A DNA stretch of 15,212 nt from CAZITB01 sp964542055 (GTDB lineage: Bacteria; Planctomycetota; Phycisphaerae; Sedimentisphaerales; CAMDDF01): the NCBI GenBank assembly GCA_964542055.1, contig CAZITB010000071.1:1-15212 (forward strand). The letters run 5' to 3'. The translations under genes were made by a program, and so were the position numbers. Under the pieces are notes generated by a model, which was given only the letters and a program-made list of their open reading frames with translations, was not told the origin of the DNA and did no database searches. Position 1 is the first letter of the stretch. Each line of letters opens with the position of its first letter. This document shows, piece after piece, positions 1-7,705 of the stretch.

Positions 1-129
1 AAGCTAACTGCAACACACCCAGGGAGTTACCGCAAAGCCCATTATCGAAGTTCAGATTATACGTTCCCGATGGACATGGAAAATACCGATAAACAAATCG
101 CATGGGCCACGGGCGTGGCTGCCGGATAA
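1..129 (+). CDS. 3' end of an unidentified protein (partial, cut by the window edge)
   Basis: Frame 1 is open from the first base to a TAA at 127-129 and gives the last 42 residues of a protein, including the stretch TFPMDMENTDKQIAWATGVA near the end. The base composition looks more GC-rich than the intergenic DNA that follows, which fits coding sequence. I do not recognise the family from this tail. It is the only gene on the + strand and converges on the URO-D gene that ends at 222. The 92 bp between them hold no convincing hairpin terminator for either gene. It probably lies outside the operon described here. A chance open frame of this length is possible, hence the moderate confidence. 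Confidence 0.5.
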   Translation, partial: KLTATHPGSYRKAHYRSSDYTFPMDMENTDKQIAWATGVAAG

Positions 130-221
130 TAACAAAAGTTGAACAAGACTGATTGTGAGAGCCTATCAAAAAAGCGAACTATTCTTGCACTGCAATAAAT
201 TTTTGTACGATGCGGGCTATA

Positions 222-1367
222 TCAGTACACACAAGACCTTGCTTCGTCTGCAAAGGCTCTAATTAATTCTAAATCCGCATCAAAAAAATGATCTGATGGA
301 GCAAGAATGAATGCTCCATTTTTACCAGCCTCATTGAAACATCTTCTCACTTCTGCACGAGTCTTTTCAGGAGTACAATCTTTGAAAAAATGAAACTGAT
401 CAAATCCGCCTATCATGCATTTATCTGGTCCAAGTACCTCTCTAGCTTTGGCCAGATCAGCATCACCACCCATGTCTGATGGCGAAAAAGTTTCTATAGC
501 ATCAGGATTCATGGATTTTAACAACTCCAGCACAGGCATGATACCACCGCAAATATGATAAACTATTTTCTGTCCCATTTCATGAGCACATTCTATCAAT
601 TTAGTATCGTAAGGTGCCACAAATTCTTCAAACAATTTCGGTGAAATTACAGTGGAAGAAGCGTCACCTCCGCCAAGTTCGAGAATGTCATATTTTACAC
701 CTTTCAGGGATTTAACAAAAGCCTCTTTTCTTCTGTAAAGTATCTCTAAAAACTGTTTAACCCAGGAAGGGTCATCGTAAGTAGCCATGATTAAAGGTTC
801 AACTCCGTAAAGACAAGCCGCATCCTGCCAGACACCCGGCTGGCCAAAAAGATCAAAACCGTTTACAAAACTCCTGATAAGTGCATTTTCGCCATATTTT
901 TCAGCAGCTGAATTCACGTTCTGCATATCACAAATAAGCGATGGAGCATGTTTGGCTATTATTTCAATATCTGATTTTTTCTTTACGAGATGTTCAGTTG
1001 ACCAAAAGGTGTGTTCATTGCGTTCGATGATTGTAGAAAGCTCGCCTGAGGGCGTATGGAAAGTATATCGGTTACTGATCACATCTTTTCTGGAGATGGG
1101 CTCAGTTGTTAATTGCCATTGATTTGATACTATCACTTTAGCCGCTACAGGATCGTTAGTTTCATACCTGAAAGATTTATTGTCAGCAGGTTTAATTTCA
1201 TAAATCCAATTTATTGCATCTAGTCCAAATTCTTGAAAAAATTCATCATTTGTCATACCGCCGGTGTATTTATCAAGAAAATAGGGCATAAGATGATGTG
1301 TAGTTACAGGCAGCCTGTCGGGTTTGCCTCCATTTATCGCAGTTAAAAATCTTTGTTTAGTGAGCAT
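222..1367 (-). CDS. Uroporphyrinogen decarboxylase-like (URO-D/COG0407) protein 1
   Basis: This 381-residue cytoplasmic protein belongs to the URO-D superfamily, which includes heme-pathway HemE and zinc-dependent methyl-corrinoid methyltransferases such as MtaA/MtbA. The N-terminus (MLTKQRFLTAINGGKPDRLP) is the typical opening of the methyltransferase-like branch and supports this start. A Glu in LELGGGDA (E230) and an H-x-C motif in YHICGG (H271, C273) match known zinc ligands of MtaA-type enzymes. The third ligand, usually a Cys near the C-terminus, is not seen: the matching region reads ILAPSDHFFD, where D359 or H360 might substitute. The Arg-rich substrate residues of true HemE were not seen, so heme synthesis is unlikely. 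It is the last gene of the run, 21 bp after SSS symporter 1, and has no clear Shine-Dalgarno sequence, so it may rely on translation of the gene before it. The substrate is unknown. Confidence 0.85.
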   Translation of the reverse strand: MLTKQRFLTAINGGKPDRLPVTTHHLMPYFLDKYTGGMTNDEFFQEFGLDAINWIYEIKPADNKSFRYETNDPVAAKVIVSNQWQLTTEPISRKDVISNRYTFHTPSGELSTIIERNEHTFWSTEHLVKKKSDIEIIAKHAPSLICDMQNVNSAAEKYGENALIRSFVNGFDLFGQPGVWQDAACLYGVEPLIMATYDDPSWVKQFLEILYRRKEAFVKSLKGVKYDILELGGGDASSTVISPKLFEEFVAPYDTKLIECAHEMGQKIVYHICGGIMPVLELLKSMNPDAIETFSPSDMGGDADLAKAREVLGPDKCMIGGFDQFHFFKDCTPEKTRAEVRRCFNEAGKNGAFILAPSDHFFDADLELIRAFADEARSCVY

Positions 1368-1388
1368 TTTTTTCAGTAAATAAATTAG

Positions 1389-3392
1389 TTATCCAAGAAC
1401 TTCTTCGACTTTCTTTGCTCTTTTATTTGTCTCGGTTTTATTTGCCGGCGGAGGAAGTTGGCGATACCAGAAAATATACAAGCCAACCAGCGAAATAACA
1501 AAAACCACCAGAGTCATAAAAAACGGCTTCCACTGCATTGTCATTGCTTGAAGAGGTAATAAGAGAAGCGATACCAGCCAACCGATTCCAAAAGGCACAG
1601 CTATTATATCGTTGATGTGCTCTTTTTTAGTTGCTGCTTTAGTCTCTTGATCAAGTGAATCGACAAACGGCTTCCAGAAACCAAAAGGCCTGGTTTTTAT
1701 ATAAAATATTTCCAGAACCTTATGGTCAGTTTGAGCAGTTACAAAAGTGCCCCCGATACAGGCAGCAAATCCCACCGCTAACACATAAGTGAACTGATAC
1801 CATTCATACATTTCAGGAGCAATTATTCTTTGCATAATAGCAGCGATTATGCCCGCCAAAAGACCAAATGCAAATCCACCTCCGTTAAACCGCCACCAGT
1901 AAAATCTTAGAAACCAGGGAACAGCCAAACCTGCAGCCAAACCACCCATTAACCATCCCCATATATCATTTATGTTGGCAGCATAAAAAGCAATGATGAA
2001 ACTAATTGCAGAGAGAAGCAGGCCAAAACCCCAACTTGTGTAGATAAGTTCGCTATTACCTGCCTTAGGCCTTAAGTATCCCTGATAAATGTCACGAGTA
2101 AAAAAGGTAGTGGTATTATTAATCAATGTATTAATAGTTGACATCGAAGCGGCCATTAAAGCGACTAGTATCAACCCTGTTACACCTTTAGGAATAACAT
2201 TAATCAAGACCGCTGGTAAAATTCTTTCAGGATAAACAGTTCCCTCATAGCTGATCATAGCAATCTTTTGATTCCAGTTTTCACCGAGAATTCCAGACAA
2301 TTCAGCGGGTAACTGACCGAAAGACTCAGGATGATTCGCGATGTCCGATAATCTCCCATGCCATAGATTCGCATTGAGTGTTAAACTATTCTGGTTGAAA
2401 TACTGTCGAATAGCCTCAGATGCTTCAAAAGTTACGCTTTGATCAGGGAACATATCTTTGACCAGAAAAATACCGAGTATAGCAAATCCCATCATCAAAG
2501 GCCATCTCATCATTATAGTCCAGCCTGACATAAATCCTAATAAGCCGCATTCTCTGTCACCGGCAGCACCAAAATACCTGTTGTCCACTACCATGCCCAT
2601 TCCCTGAAAAACTGTTTTAAACAAAAAGAAAAATACAACCAGCCTTAAATAGCTGTAATGCTCATATCCGCTGGGCATGCTTACCTTCCAGGTCGGGAGT
2701 GCCTGTATCCAGTTTGAATTACCCGTTACCTGCTCTGAAACTGCGGCAAGATCCGCACCGGAGACCACCACCATTGAATAAATAAGTATAAATGCTGCGC
2801 CTATAAGTATGCAAAACCCTTGGAAGATGTCAGTGACCACCACACCGTAGAAGCCGGATTGAATGGTATAGATGCACGTGATGACTAACATTATCAAGGC
2901 ACAGGTACCGGGAGTAAAAGGCAAAAACATTGAAAAAAACAATCCAACACCTTTAATGGCATAAGCAAGCATGCCGATACCGAATACCATCATGGCGAAT
3001 ACCTGTGCAAGTCTGGCGAAATTTCCCCAGCCGCCTTCTCCGAATCTGAACTTCATCCATTCAGCAGAAGTCATCAGCCCTGATCTTCTCTGCCACTTGC
3101 CGACGAAAATAAACAAAAATACAAGTACCAATCCCACTCCGCCCCTTAATTCTAGAAATAAAGCAGTGGGGCCGAGCAAGAATAGAAATGATGTGATCAA
3201 CATAGTGCCGGTAAGGTCAAGCCATGCAGCCATTCCGGAAATACCTAGCGCCCACCAGGGCAGTCTTCGCCCACCCAAAAAATAATTGTCGATACTTTCT
3301 GAAGCAGCTTTTCTATAGTAAAAACCTACACCTACAAGTACCGCAAAGTAAATCCCTATTATAAGATAGTCAATTATGCTCAATTCGGCCAT
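1389..3392 (-). CDS. Sodium:solute symporter (SSS family) 1, long form
   Basis: A 667-residue inner-membrane protein of the SSS (SGLT-like) family, expected to import a small solute with Na+. The N-terminal helix is followed by the family-typical ESIDNYFLGGRRLPWW segment (about residues 32-47). Helices recur throughout, and the core motif LMAASMSTINTLINNTTTFF (about 412-431) sits in a conserved late helix followed by the expected RDIYQ. It is longer than usual for the family: a largely hydrophilic loop of about 80 residues (about 312-392) interrupts the helices, and an extra C-terminal helix pair lies at about 598-645 before a charged tail. A Shine-Dalgarno AAGGAG at 3399-3404, six bases before the ATG, fixes the start. 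It begins 16 bp after the PfkB gene ends and precedes URO-D 1 by 21 bp, so it is almost certainly co-transcribed with both. Substrate cannot be read from sequence; a sugar or glycoside product is the inference from context. Confidence 0.93.
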   Translation of the reverse strand: MAELSIIDYLIIGIYFAVLVGVGFYYRKAASESIDNYFLGGRRLPWWALGISGMAAWLDLTGTMLITSFLFLLGPTALFLELRGGVGLVLVFLFIFVGKWQRRSGLMTSAEWMKFRFGEGGWGNFARLAQVFAMMVFGIGMLAYAIKGVGLFFSMFLPFTPGTCALIMLVITCIYTIQSGFYGVVVTDIFQGFCILIGAAFILIYSMVVVSGADLAAVSEQVTGNSNWIQALPTWKVSMPSGYEHYSYLRLVVFFFLFKTVFQGMGMVVDNRYFGAAGDRECGLLGFMSGWTIMMRWPLMMGFAILGIFLVKDMFPDQSVTFEASEAIRQYFNQNSLTLNANLWHGRLSDIANHPESFGQLPAELSGILGENWNQKIAMISYEGTVYPERILPAVLINVIPKGVTGLILVALMAASMSTINTLINNTTTFFTRDIYQGYLRPKAGNSELIYTSWGFGLLLSAISFIIAFYAANINDIWGWLMGGLAAGLAVPWFLRFYWWRFNGGGFAFGLLAGIIAAIMQRIIAPEMYEWYQFTYVLAVGFAACIGGTFVTAQTDHKVLEIFYIKTRPFGFWKPFVDSLDQETKAATKKEHINDIIAVPFGIGWLVSLLLLPLQAMTMQWKPFFMTLVVFVISLVGLYIFWYRQLPPPANKTETNKRAKKVEEVLG

Positions 3393-3408
3393 TTAGCACT
3401 CCTTGCTT

Positions 3409-4608
3409 TCATTCAATTCCTTTTTTGTCGCCAGGTCCTACCCAAAGCCCGGAATCAAATTTCCATTTATCAGATTGTATGCGACAATCCAAAGTGGGCA
3501 TATTCGAATTAATCATGGCGGTAGTTTCATCCCAGTTTTTTATACCGCTTACGGCATCCAAAACACAAACATTTTGGTAGCCCAGACAAACAGCGTACTT
3601 AAGAGAATCTTCAATGGACAGTCCCTTCAAATACCCAGTTAATAGCCCTGCAATGGATGAGTCTCCCGAACCGGTAGCAGAACCAAATTTTTCCACGACA
3701 AAGGCCGGTGCCCACAATTCTCTATCTGACCAGTTATCCATATCTGCCGGTTTTGCCCTTCCCAATCCATCAAATTTAGACTTTTCAGATGATTTGATAT
3801 AAAAGCCTCTGTGTCCGCTCTTTAAAGTTACTACTTTGGCTCCCATTGCAAGCATTTCATCGGCTAACTGACTATATTTTTCAGGACAGACTAAATCGAT
3901 CAGATCAGCATTATTATTTTTGTCTTTTAAGTCAATAAACTCTTCTGGATAAAGCATATAAAAGCTTTCTTCCAAAGACGGCACATGGATATCCACGTAA
4001 GGTAAAATGTTTTCAAGTATTTTTCGCCAGTTAGCTTTACCGCTGGGAGATGCCGGATCAGGAAGTGTCATATCGCATGATGTGGTGGCTCCCTGCTCTT
4101 TTGCAGTTTTAAATATTCTGGCAAGTTCCTGTCCATCATCAGCAAACATTTTATCCATTAAAGGTGGGTAACCAAAATGAAAATGTCTGCATTTGGCGAT
4201 TAAATCTTTGTTCAAATCGTCCGCTGTGAAGTAATTATTGGTACCGGGATTATGCAGAAATATCCGGTCAATACCCGGAGGGGCTACAACAACTGTATAA
4301 GAACTAGCCTTATCTTTTAGAATACTGACACCTTCGGCATTTCCGGTTTTGTTAAGCAAATCAATCGTAAGTTTACCGAGTGTGTCATCGCCTACACAGG
4401 CACTGAAACAAACAGAACCACCAAGCCGCTTCAAATTCAGTCCTGTATTTGAAACCGGTCCTCCTGTACTTATTTTAGCGTCATTTACATTTACCAATTT
4501 GCCTGGTCGAAGTATGTGCTCGATCTTTGTTTTTCCTGTTTCTGGAAACAGAGGTATAATATCAATACACAAATGCCCTGCTACCATTACATCATAACTG
4601 TAATCCAT
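3409..4608 (-). CDS. PfkB-family (ribokinase-like) carbohydrate kinase
   Basis: A cytoplasmic ATP-dependent kinase of the PfkB/ribokinase family, which phosphorylates sugars, sugar derivatives or nucleosides. Numbering from the chosen start: the glycine-rich substrate-lid signature TGGPVSNTGLNLKRLGG lies at about 48-64, and the anion-hole/catalytic motif ATGSGDSSIAGLLTG at about 311-325, with D316 as the expected catalytic base. Most family members have GAGD there; this one has GSGD, a mild variant. About 399 residues is longer than the usual 300-340, with an insert around residues 215-245 and an extended C-terminus. I chose the second ATG (4608) because AGGGA at 4615-4619 lies six bases upstream of it; the ATG at 4614 would sit too close. 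It follows URO-D 2 by about 50 bp and precedes SSS symporter 1 by 16 bp. It is the only kinase in the window and probably commits the imported product to metabolism. The substrate is unknown. Confidence 0.9.
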   Translation of the reverse strand: MDYSYDVMVAGHLCIDIIPLFPETGKTKIEHILRPGKLVNVNDAKISTGGPVSNTGLNLKRLGGSVCFSACVGDDTLGKLTIDLLNKTGNAEGVSILKDKASSYTVVVAPPGIDRIFLHNPGTNNYFTADDLNKDLIAKCRHFHFGYPPLMDKMFADDGQELARIFKTAKEQGATTSCDMTLPDPASPSGKANWRKILENILPYVDIHVPSLEESFYMLYPEEFIDLKDKNNNADLIDLVCPEKYSQLADEMLAMGAKVVTLKSGHRGFYIKSSEKSKFDGLGRAKPADMDNWSDRELWAPAFVVEKFGSATGSGDSSIAGLLTGYLKGLSIEDSLKYAVCLGYQNVCVLDAVSGIKNWDETTAMINSNMPTLDCRIQSDKWKFDSGLWVGPGDKKGIE

Positions 4609-4614
4609 TTTCAT

Positions 4615-4619
4615 TCCCT
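4615..4619 (-). promoter_or_regulatory. Ribosome binding site deciding the kinase start
   Basis: On the - strand AGGGA is followed by ATGAAAATG. It touches the first ATG (4614) but stands six bases from the second (4608), which is therefore preferred as the kinase start. Confidence 0.6.
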
Positions 4620-4666
4620 GTCGATTAAAAACTAACGAAAGATTTCAAACTGAAAAGTATAATAAC

Positions 4667-5887
4667 TTAATGAGTATTTTCTCTTGCAACAGTTTCTTGC
4701 TTTTTATCTTCATAGGTATAATTATATTCCGTAGCCAAACGAACCAAGGTTTCATAATTCTGCATGGTTCTGGAAGAAATTTCTCTGCCGTAAGGACTGG
4801 AAGTTGGCATCAGAACAAATCCGCGTCCTTTGTAACTCATTGCGGTATCTAATGTCTGGCGAATTAAAGTCTCAAACTCAGATTGCACCATCCCCTCAAG
4901 ATCAGAGATTTCGATATTTCCAAAAATAACCATATTTTCGCCGTAAGCTTCGAGAAAATCTTTTAATTTCACGTCACCATTTGGAGGCGGCTCTACAGGG
5001 TCAATTGCAGCTGCTCCCATACCAACAATATAGTCCATAATATTCTTTATACGTCCATGAGCATGTATTCGAGCAAATCCACCGTATCTCTGAATGCTGT
5101 CCACCATGTTTGAAGTATAATTTACCACATAATCTTTAAAAAGATTCGGAGGTAAATAAGGTTCAGTCGCATATTCGGGACCAAAAATTCTCCATAAATG
5201 CCCTGGAAACAATTTCGCTACTTTTTCAGTCCGCTCATAAAGGATGGGGGCAACTTTATCTAAAAGTTTATGAAAAAGTTTTTGCTCTGTCATGGCCACA
5301 ACCGTAAAGTCTTCCATGCTGAATAGAGAAGCTACCATACAAAGTGGATCTTCGGTTTCTACCATCACAATACCCGCATCACCAACTGCTTGATCTTCAG
5401 CTTTCAACTTATCAATATCAACATCACAGTAGAAAAACTCTTCAGGTATTTGAAGATAGGCTTTAATGTCTTCAGTATTCTTTATTAAATGTTCAACAAC
5501 CCATGTCGTATCTACTTCAGGGTCTCTTCGTGTAAGTGATGTTAATGTCTTACCTGCAATGTTAAGAGTGGTGCTGGTAAATCGGCTGCCATCTTTAATG
5601 AATTCTTCCTGATTATATATCTCTGAAATTTTTGAATTCAAAGCCGGGCCTGTTACCTCATGACCTCTTGAGCGAATTGGGCTCACCATTCTGATAATAT
5701 CAGTCTGCTCATAAGCTAAATCCAGCAGTGGTTTCCATGTCGGATACTTATATACGTTAAACTCATCATCGTCATTACAGTCAACTTTAAATCCGCCGAT
5801 TTCATAGAGATTAACCGCTGGTCGATCAATCGGCTCCCCTTTTAAGGTCGCCATTAACCGCTCTCTTCTGGACAATTTAGTTTTCAT
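4667..5887 (-). CDS. Uroporphyrinogen decarboxylase-like (URO-D) protein 2
   Basis: A 406-residue cytoplasmic protein of the URO-D superfamily, only distantly similar to the other URO-D protein in this window. The opening MKTKLSRRERLMATLKGEPI and the following DRPAVN match the family N-terminus. GPEYATEPYLPP (about 236-247) matches the region that carries the acidic zinc ligand in methyltransferase-like members. Where those have H-x-C, this protein has HAHG (H275, H277), and the C-terminal region reads GFVLMPTSSPYG with no Cys. A canonical HxC...C zinc site is thus absent; a different metal site or a metal-free role is possible. Its ATG overlaps the stop of the upstream small membrane protein by four bases (ATGA), which suggests coupled translation and a shared role with that protein and the symporter. 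It could be a methyltransferase, a decarboxylase or a lyase on the imported solute; none is shown. Confidence 0.85.
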   Translation of the reverse strand: MKTKLSRRERLMATLKGEPIDRPAVNLYEIGGFKVDCNDDDEFNVYKYPTWKPLLDLAYEQTDIIRMVSPIRSRGHEVTGPALNSKISEIYNQEEFIKDGSRFTSTTLNIAGKTLTSLTRRDPEVDTTWVVEHLIKNTEDIKAYLQIPEEFFYCDVDIDKLKAEDQAVGDAGIVMVETEDPLCMVASLFSMEDFTVVAMTEQKLFHKLLDKVAPILYERTEKVAKLFPGHLWRIFGPEYATEPYLPPNLFKDYVVNYTSNMVDSIQRYGGFARIHAHGRIKNIMDYIVGMGAAAIDPVEPPPNGDVKLKDFLEAYGENMVIFGNIEISDLEGMVQSEFETLIRQTLDTAMSYKGRGFVLMPTSSPYGREISSRTMQNYETLVRLATEYNYTYEDKKQETVARENTH

Positions 5888-6051
5888 TTCGATGATCTCT
5901 CTTTTCTATCGGCATTATCTTTGTCTTTTGTCACTGTCATTCTTTTTAACATTTCTCTAATATCAATTGCACCTTTAAATGCTACGAGTACAGTTACAGT
6001 AGAGTACCAGATAATGGAAACAATTACAATCAGCAACCAAAATAATTTCAT
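5884..6051 (-). CDS. Small single-helix membrane protein, putative symporter accessory subunit
   Basis: A 55-residue protein with one hydrophobic helix at about residues 3-25 (LFWLLIVIVSIIWYSTVTVL), then an AIDIREMLKR segment and a very charged, probably cytoplasmic tail rich in Lys, Asp and Arg. The reading frame is open further upstream to 6132, but the ATG at 6051 is chosen because it shares one base with the stop of the symporter (TAATG). The upstream extension would lie wholly inside the symporter gene and would precede the membrane helix with a non-hydrophobic segment. The gene ends in an ATGA overlap with URO-D 2. Several secondary transporters, including some SSS and NSS members, are encoded next to one-helix small subunits. 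By position and shape this is likely such a partner of the upstream symporter, but I cannot assign it to a named family. Confidence 0.75.
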   Translation of the reverse strand: MKLFWLLIVIVSIIWYSTVTVLVAFKGAIDIREMLKRMTVTKDKDNADRKERSSK

Positions 6052-7520
6052 TATTTGCCCCCTTTCGACGGTTTCAAATAAGATCCTATCACCATTGCCA
6101 TTGCAGTAGCGACGTATGTGGCCACACCCCATTTATAAGGGCCTATGCGTTCAACAAACAGATGTTCCATTGAGGAAATCTGTTCACATATCAAATATAT
6201 AACCGGCATTGTGGCACCGACAATTATCGCTCCGAAAGCACCCCAGTCGTTGGATTTTTTCCAGTAAAGGCATGATATCAGCAAAACGGACATACTGGAA
6301 AGATAAATCGTACCGGTAATCGCCAGATAAGTCCAAAGATCAGCTTTAAGCTCGTACCATAAACCATATATAAGCAGAAATATTCCTATCAGTGCCACTA
6401 TCATCCTATTGATCAGCAGTCCCCGTTTTTCGGACCACTTTCTCTTGCGAAAAGGTCCAAGAATATCATTGTAAATAACGGTTCCCCACGACAGCATATA
6501 AGATGAATTAGTTGACATATCAGCCGCCAACATTGCTGCGACCAAAATCCCCATTAGACCAATGGGCACGGAAGTGCTCAACATTTTGGGCATTGCCAGT
6601 AAAGTATTACTCCCTACTTCATCAGAGGATAAAGTAGCCAATGCGGCAATTCCCCACAAGCCAGGCAAAAGAAAACGGCAGATAAAGAAAAAGCTTGTGC
6701 GGGTGTACATTTTTCCCCCGGTGCGGCTGTCTTTAGCCGAAAGCACCCTTTGCACCATAGTCTGCCAGGTTAAAACCATTGCAAAACCCACAAGAAGATT
6801 AAAAAGTATATATTCCCACCCCATTCCAGGATGCAGAAAAGGATTGAAACCGCCCTGGCCGTATTTCTCGCCGACAACGGCTACCATAGTACCCCACCCG
6901 ACTTTAAAAAGCAGCAACACAGTTACTACAAGCAGACCAAGACTCATGATGATGAATTGTAAATAATCCGTAACCAAAACGGATATCATTCCACCTAAAA
7001 TGGTATAAATTGCAACTGCCAGTAACAGTAAAGTCATTGTTACTTCAAGATACGAAAAGTTTAATCCTGTTACAACCACCAGAAATTCCCCGCCTGTTCG
7101 TAGAAATACACCCATGTTTAATAATCCGCCAAGCACAATAACTACACCGCCCAGCCAGCGAACTTTAGAGCCAAAGTTTTTTTCGAACAGTTCCGGAACC
7201 GAACACGCATTTGCATTTCTCATTGGTTTAATACAAAAACCGGTTAAACCCACAACCAGCATGGCAAAGGCAATCAAAATTCCTGGAGTTGCCCCGGAAA
7301 AACCATTAATAAAACAATTTTGTGCTGTGTACATGCAGGTTACTATTCCAAATTCTGTAGCTGCCAGGGAAGCGATGCCCAGATAAAGATTCATTTCCCT
7401 TCCTGCAACAAGAAAATCCTCAACTTTCCCAACATACTTGCGGACCATCATGCCGGCAATTATACACAGCAACAGGTAGAAACCAACTATAGTCCCATCA
7501 ATAGCAGAAAACTGTGTCAT
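6051..7520 (-). CDS. Sodium:solute symporter (SSS family) 2
   Basis: A 489-residue inner-membrane protein of the SSS family with about 13 hydrophobic helices, the usual family length. Family features seen: KVEDFLVAGREMNLYLGIAS near the N-terminus (about 32-51); GGMISVLVTDYLQFIIMSLG (about 176-195), the typical conserved helix pair; and MLAADMSTNSSYMLSWGTVI (about 330-349), the late-helix core motif, followed by YNDILGPF. It differs clearly from the 667-residue symporter in this window, so the two probably carry different solutes. The start is supported by AAGGA at 7530-7534, nine bases upstream. It is the first gene of the six-gene run after a 185-bp gap. Its stop shares a base with the start of the small membrane protein, which in turn overlaps URO-D 2, so the three products are likely made in linked amounts. 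Confidence 0.93.
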   Translation of the reverse strand: MTQFSAIDGTIVGFYLLLCIIAGMMVRKYVGKVEDFLVAGREMNLYLGIASLAATEFGIVTCMYTAQNCFINGFSGATPGILIAFAMLVVGLTGFCIKPMRNANACSVPELFEKNFGSKVRWLGGVVIVLGGLLNMGVFLRTGGEFLVVVTGLNFSYLEVTMTLLLLAVAIYTILGGMISVLVTDYLQFIIMSLGLLVVTVLLLFKVGWGTMVAVVGEKYGQGGFNPFLHPGMGWEYILFNLLVGFAMVLTWQTMVQRVLSAKDSRTGGKMYTRTSFFFICRFLLPGLWGIAALATLSSDEVGSNTLLAMPKMLSTSVPIGLMGILVAAMLAADMSTNSSYMLSWGTVIYNDILGPFRKRKWSEKRGLLINRMIVALIGIFLLIYGLWYELKADLWTYLAITGTIYLSSMSVLLISCLYWKKSNDWGAFGAIIVGATMPVIYLICEQISSMEHLFVERIGPYKWGVATYVATAMAMVIGSYLKPSKGGK

Positions 7521-7705
7521 ACGTCCTTTTCCTTATATCTAAATCAAAATCTGTTAAACCAATATATAAAAGAGGTTATATCACATTACTTATCTTACTG
7601 ATTGTCGCCGAATGACAAACTTATTGTTGAAGATTTTTCGTGTAATGTCCAATTTTACAGACATATAGCCAACATAAACAACAAAATTTTCCACACTTTT
7701 CAGAC
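7521..7705 (-). promoter_or_regulatory. Intergenic region, probable promoter for the transporter/URO-D/kinase run
   Basis: This is the only gap long enough for a promoter between the second hydrolase and the six downstream genes. It is AT-rich. On the - strand, TTGTCA (7613-7618) and TAAGAT (7592-7597) resemble -35 and -10 boxes, but the 15-bp spacer is short. A small dyad TTGTC-N7-GACAA (7602-7618) overlaps the -35-like box and could be an operator half-site pair. No GC-rich hairpin with a T run follows the hydrolase stop, so readthrough from the hydrolase genes is also possible. The region is real; the individual boxes are weak calls. Confidence 0.35.

Noticed and set aside
130..221. A terminator in the gap between the convergent gene ends
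   Set aside because: The only dyad, TTGCA-C-TGCAA, has a one-base centre that cannot form a hairpin loop, and no GC-rich stem with a T run is present.
2971..3285. An open frame of about 100 codons on the + strand inside symporter 1
   Set aside because: It lies fully antisense to a well-supported membrane protein, and its Pro/Asn/Ser-rich product has no recognisable family feature; it is a shadow frame.
222..5887. Annotation of either URO-D protein as HemE of heme synthesis
   Set aside because: The N-termini and metal-site regions fit the methyltransferase-like branch, the setting is glycan use, and no other heme genes are present.
6052..6132. Longer start for the small membrane protein at 6132
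   Set aside because: The added 27 residues lie inside the symporter gene and precede a clean membrane helix. The ATG at 6051 makes a classic TAATG overlap.
7521..7705. A terminator after the dockerin-bearing hydrolase
   Set aside because: Only AT-rich partial dyads such as AAAATTTT are present; no GC-rich stem precedes a T run.
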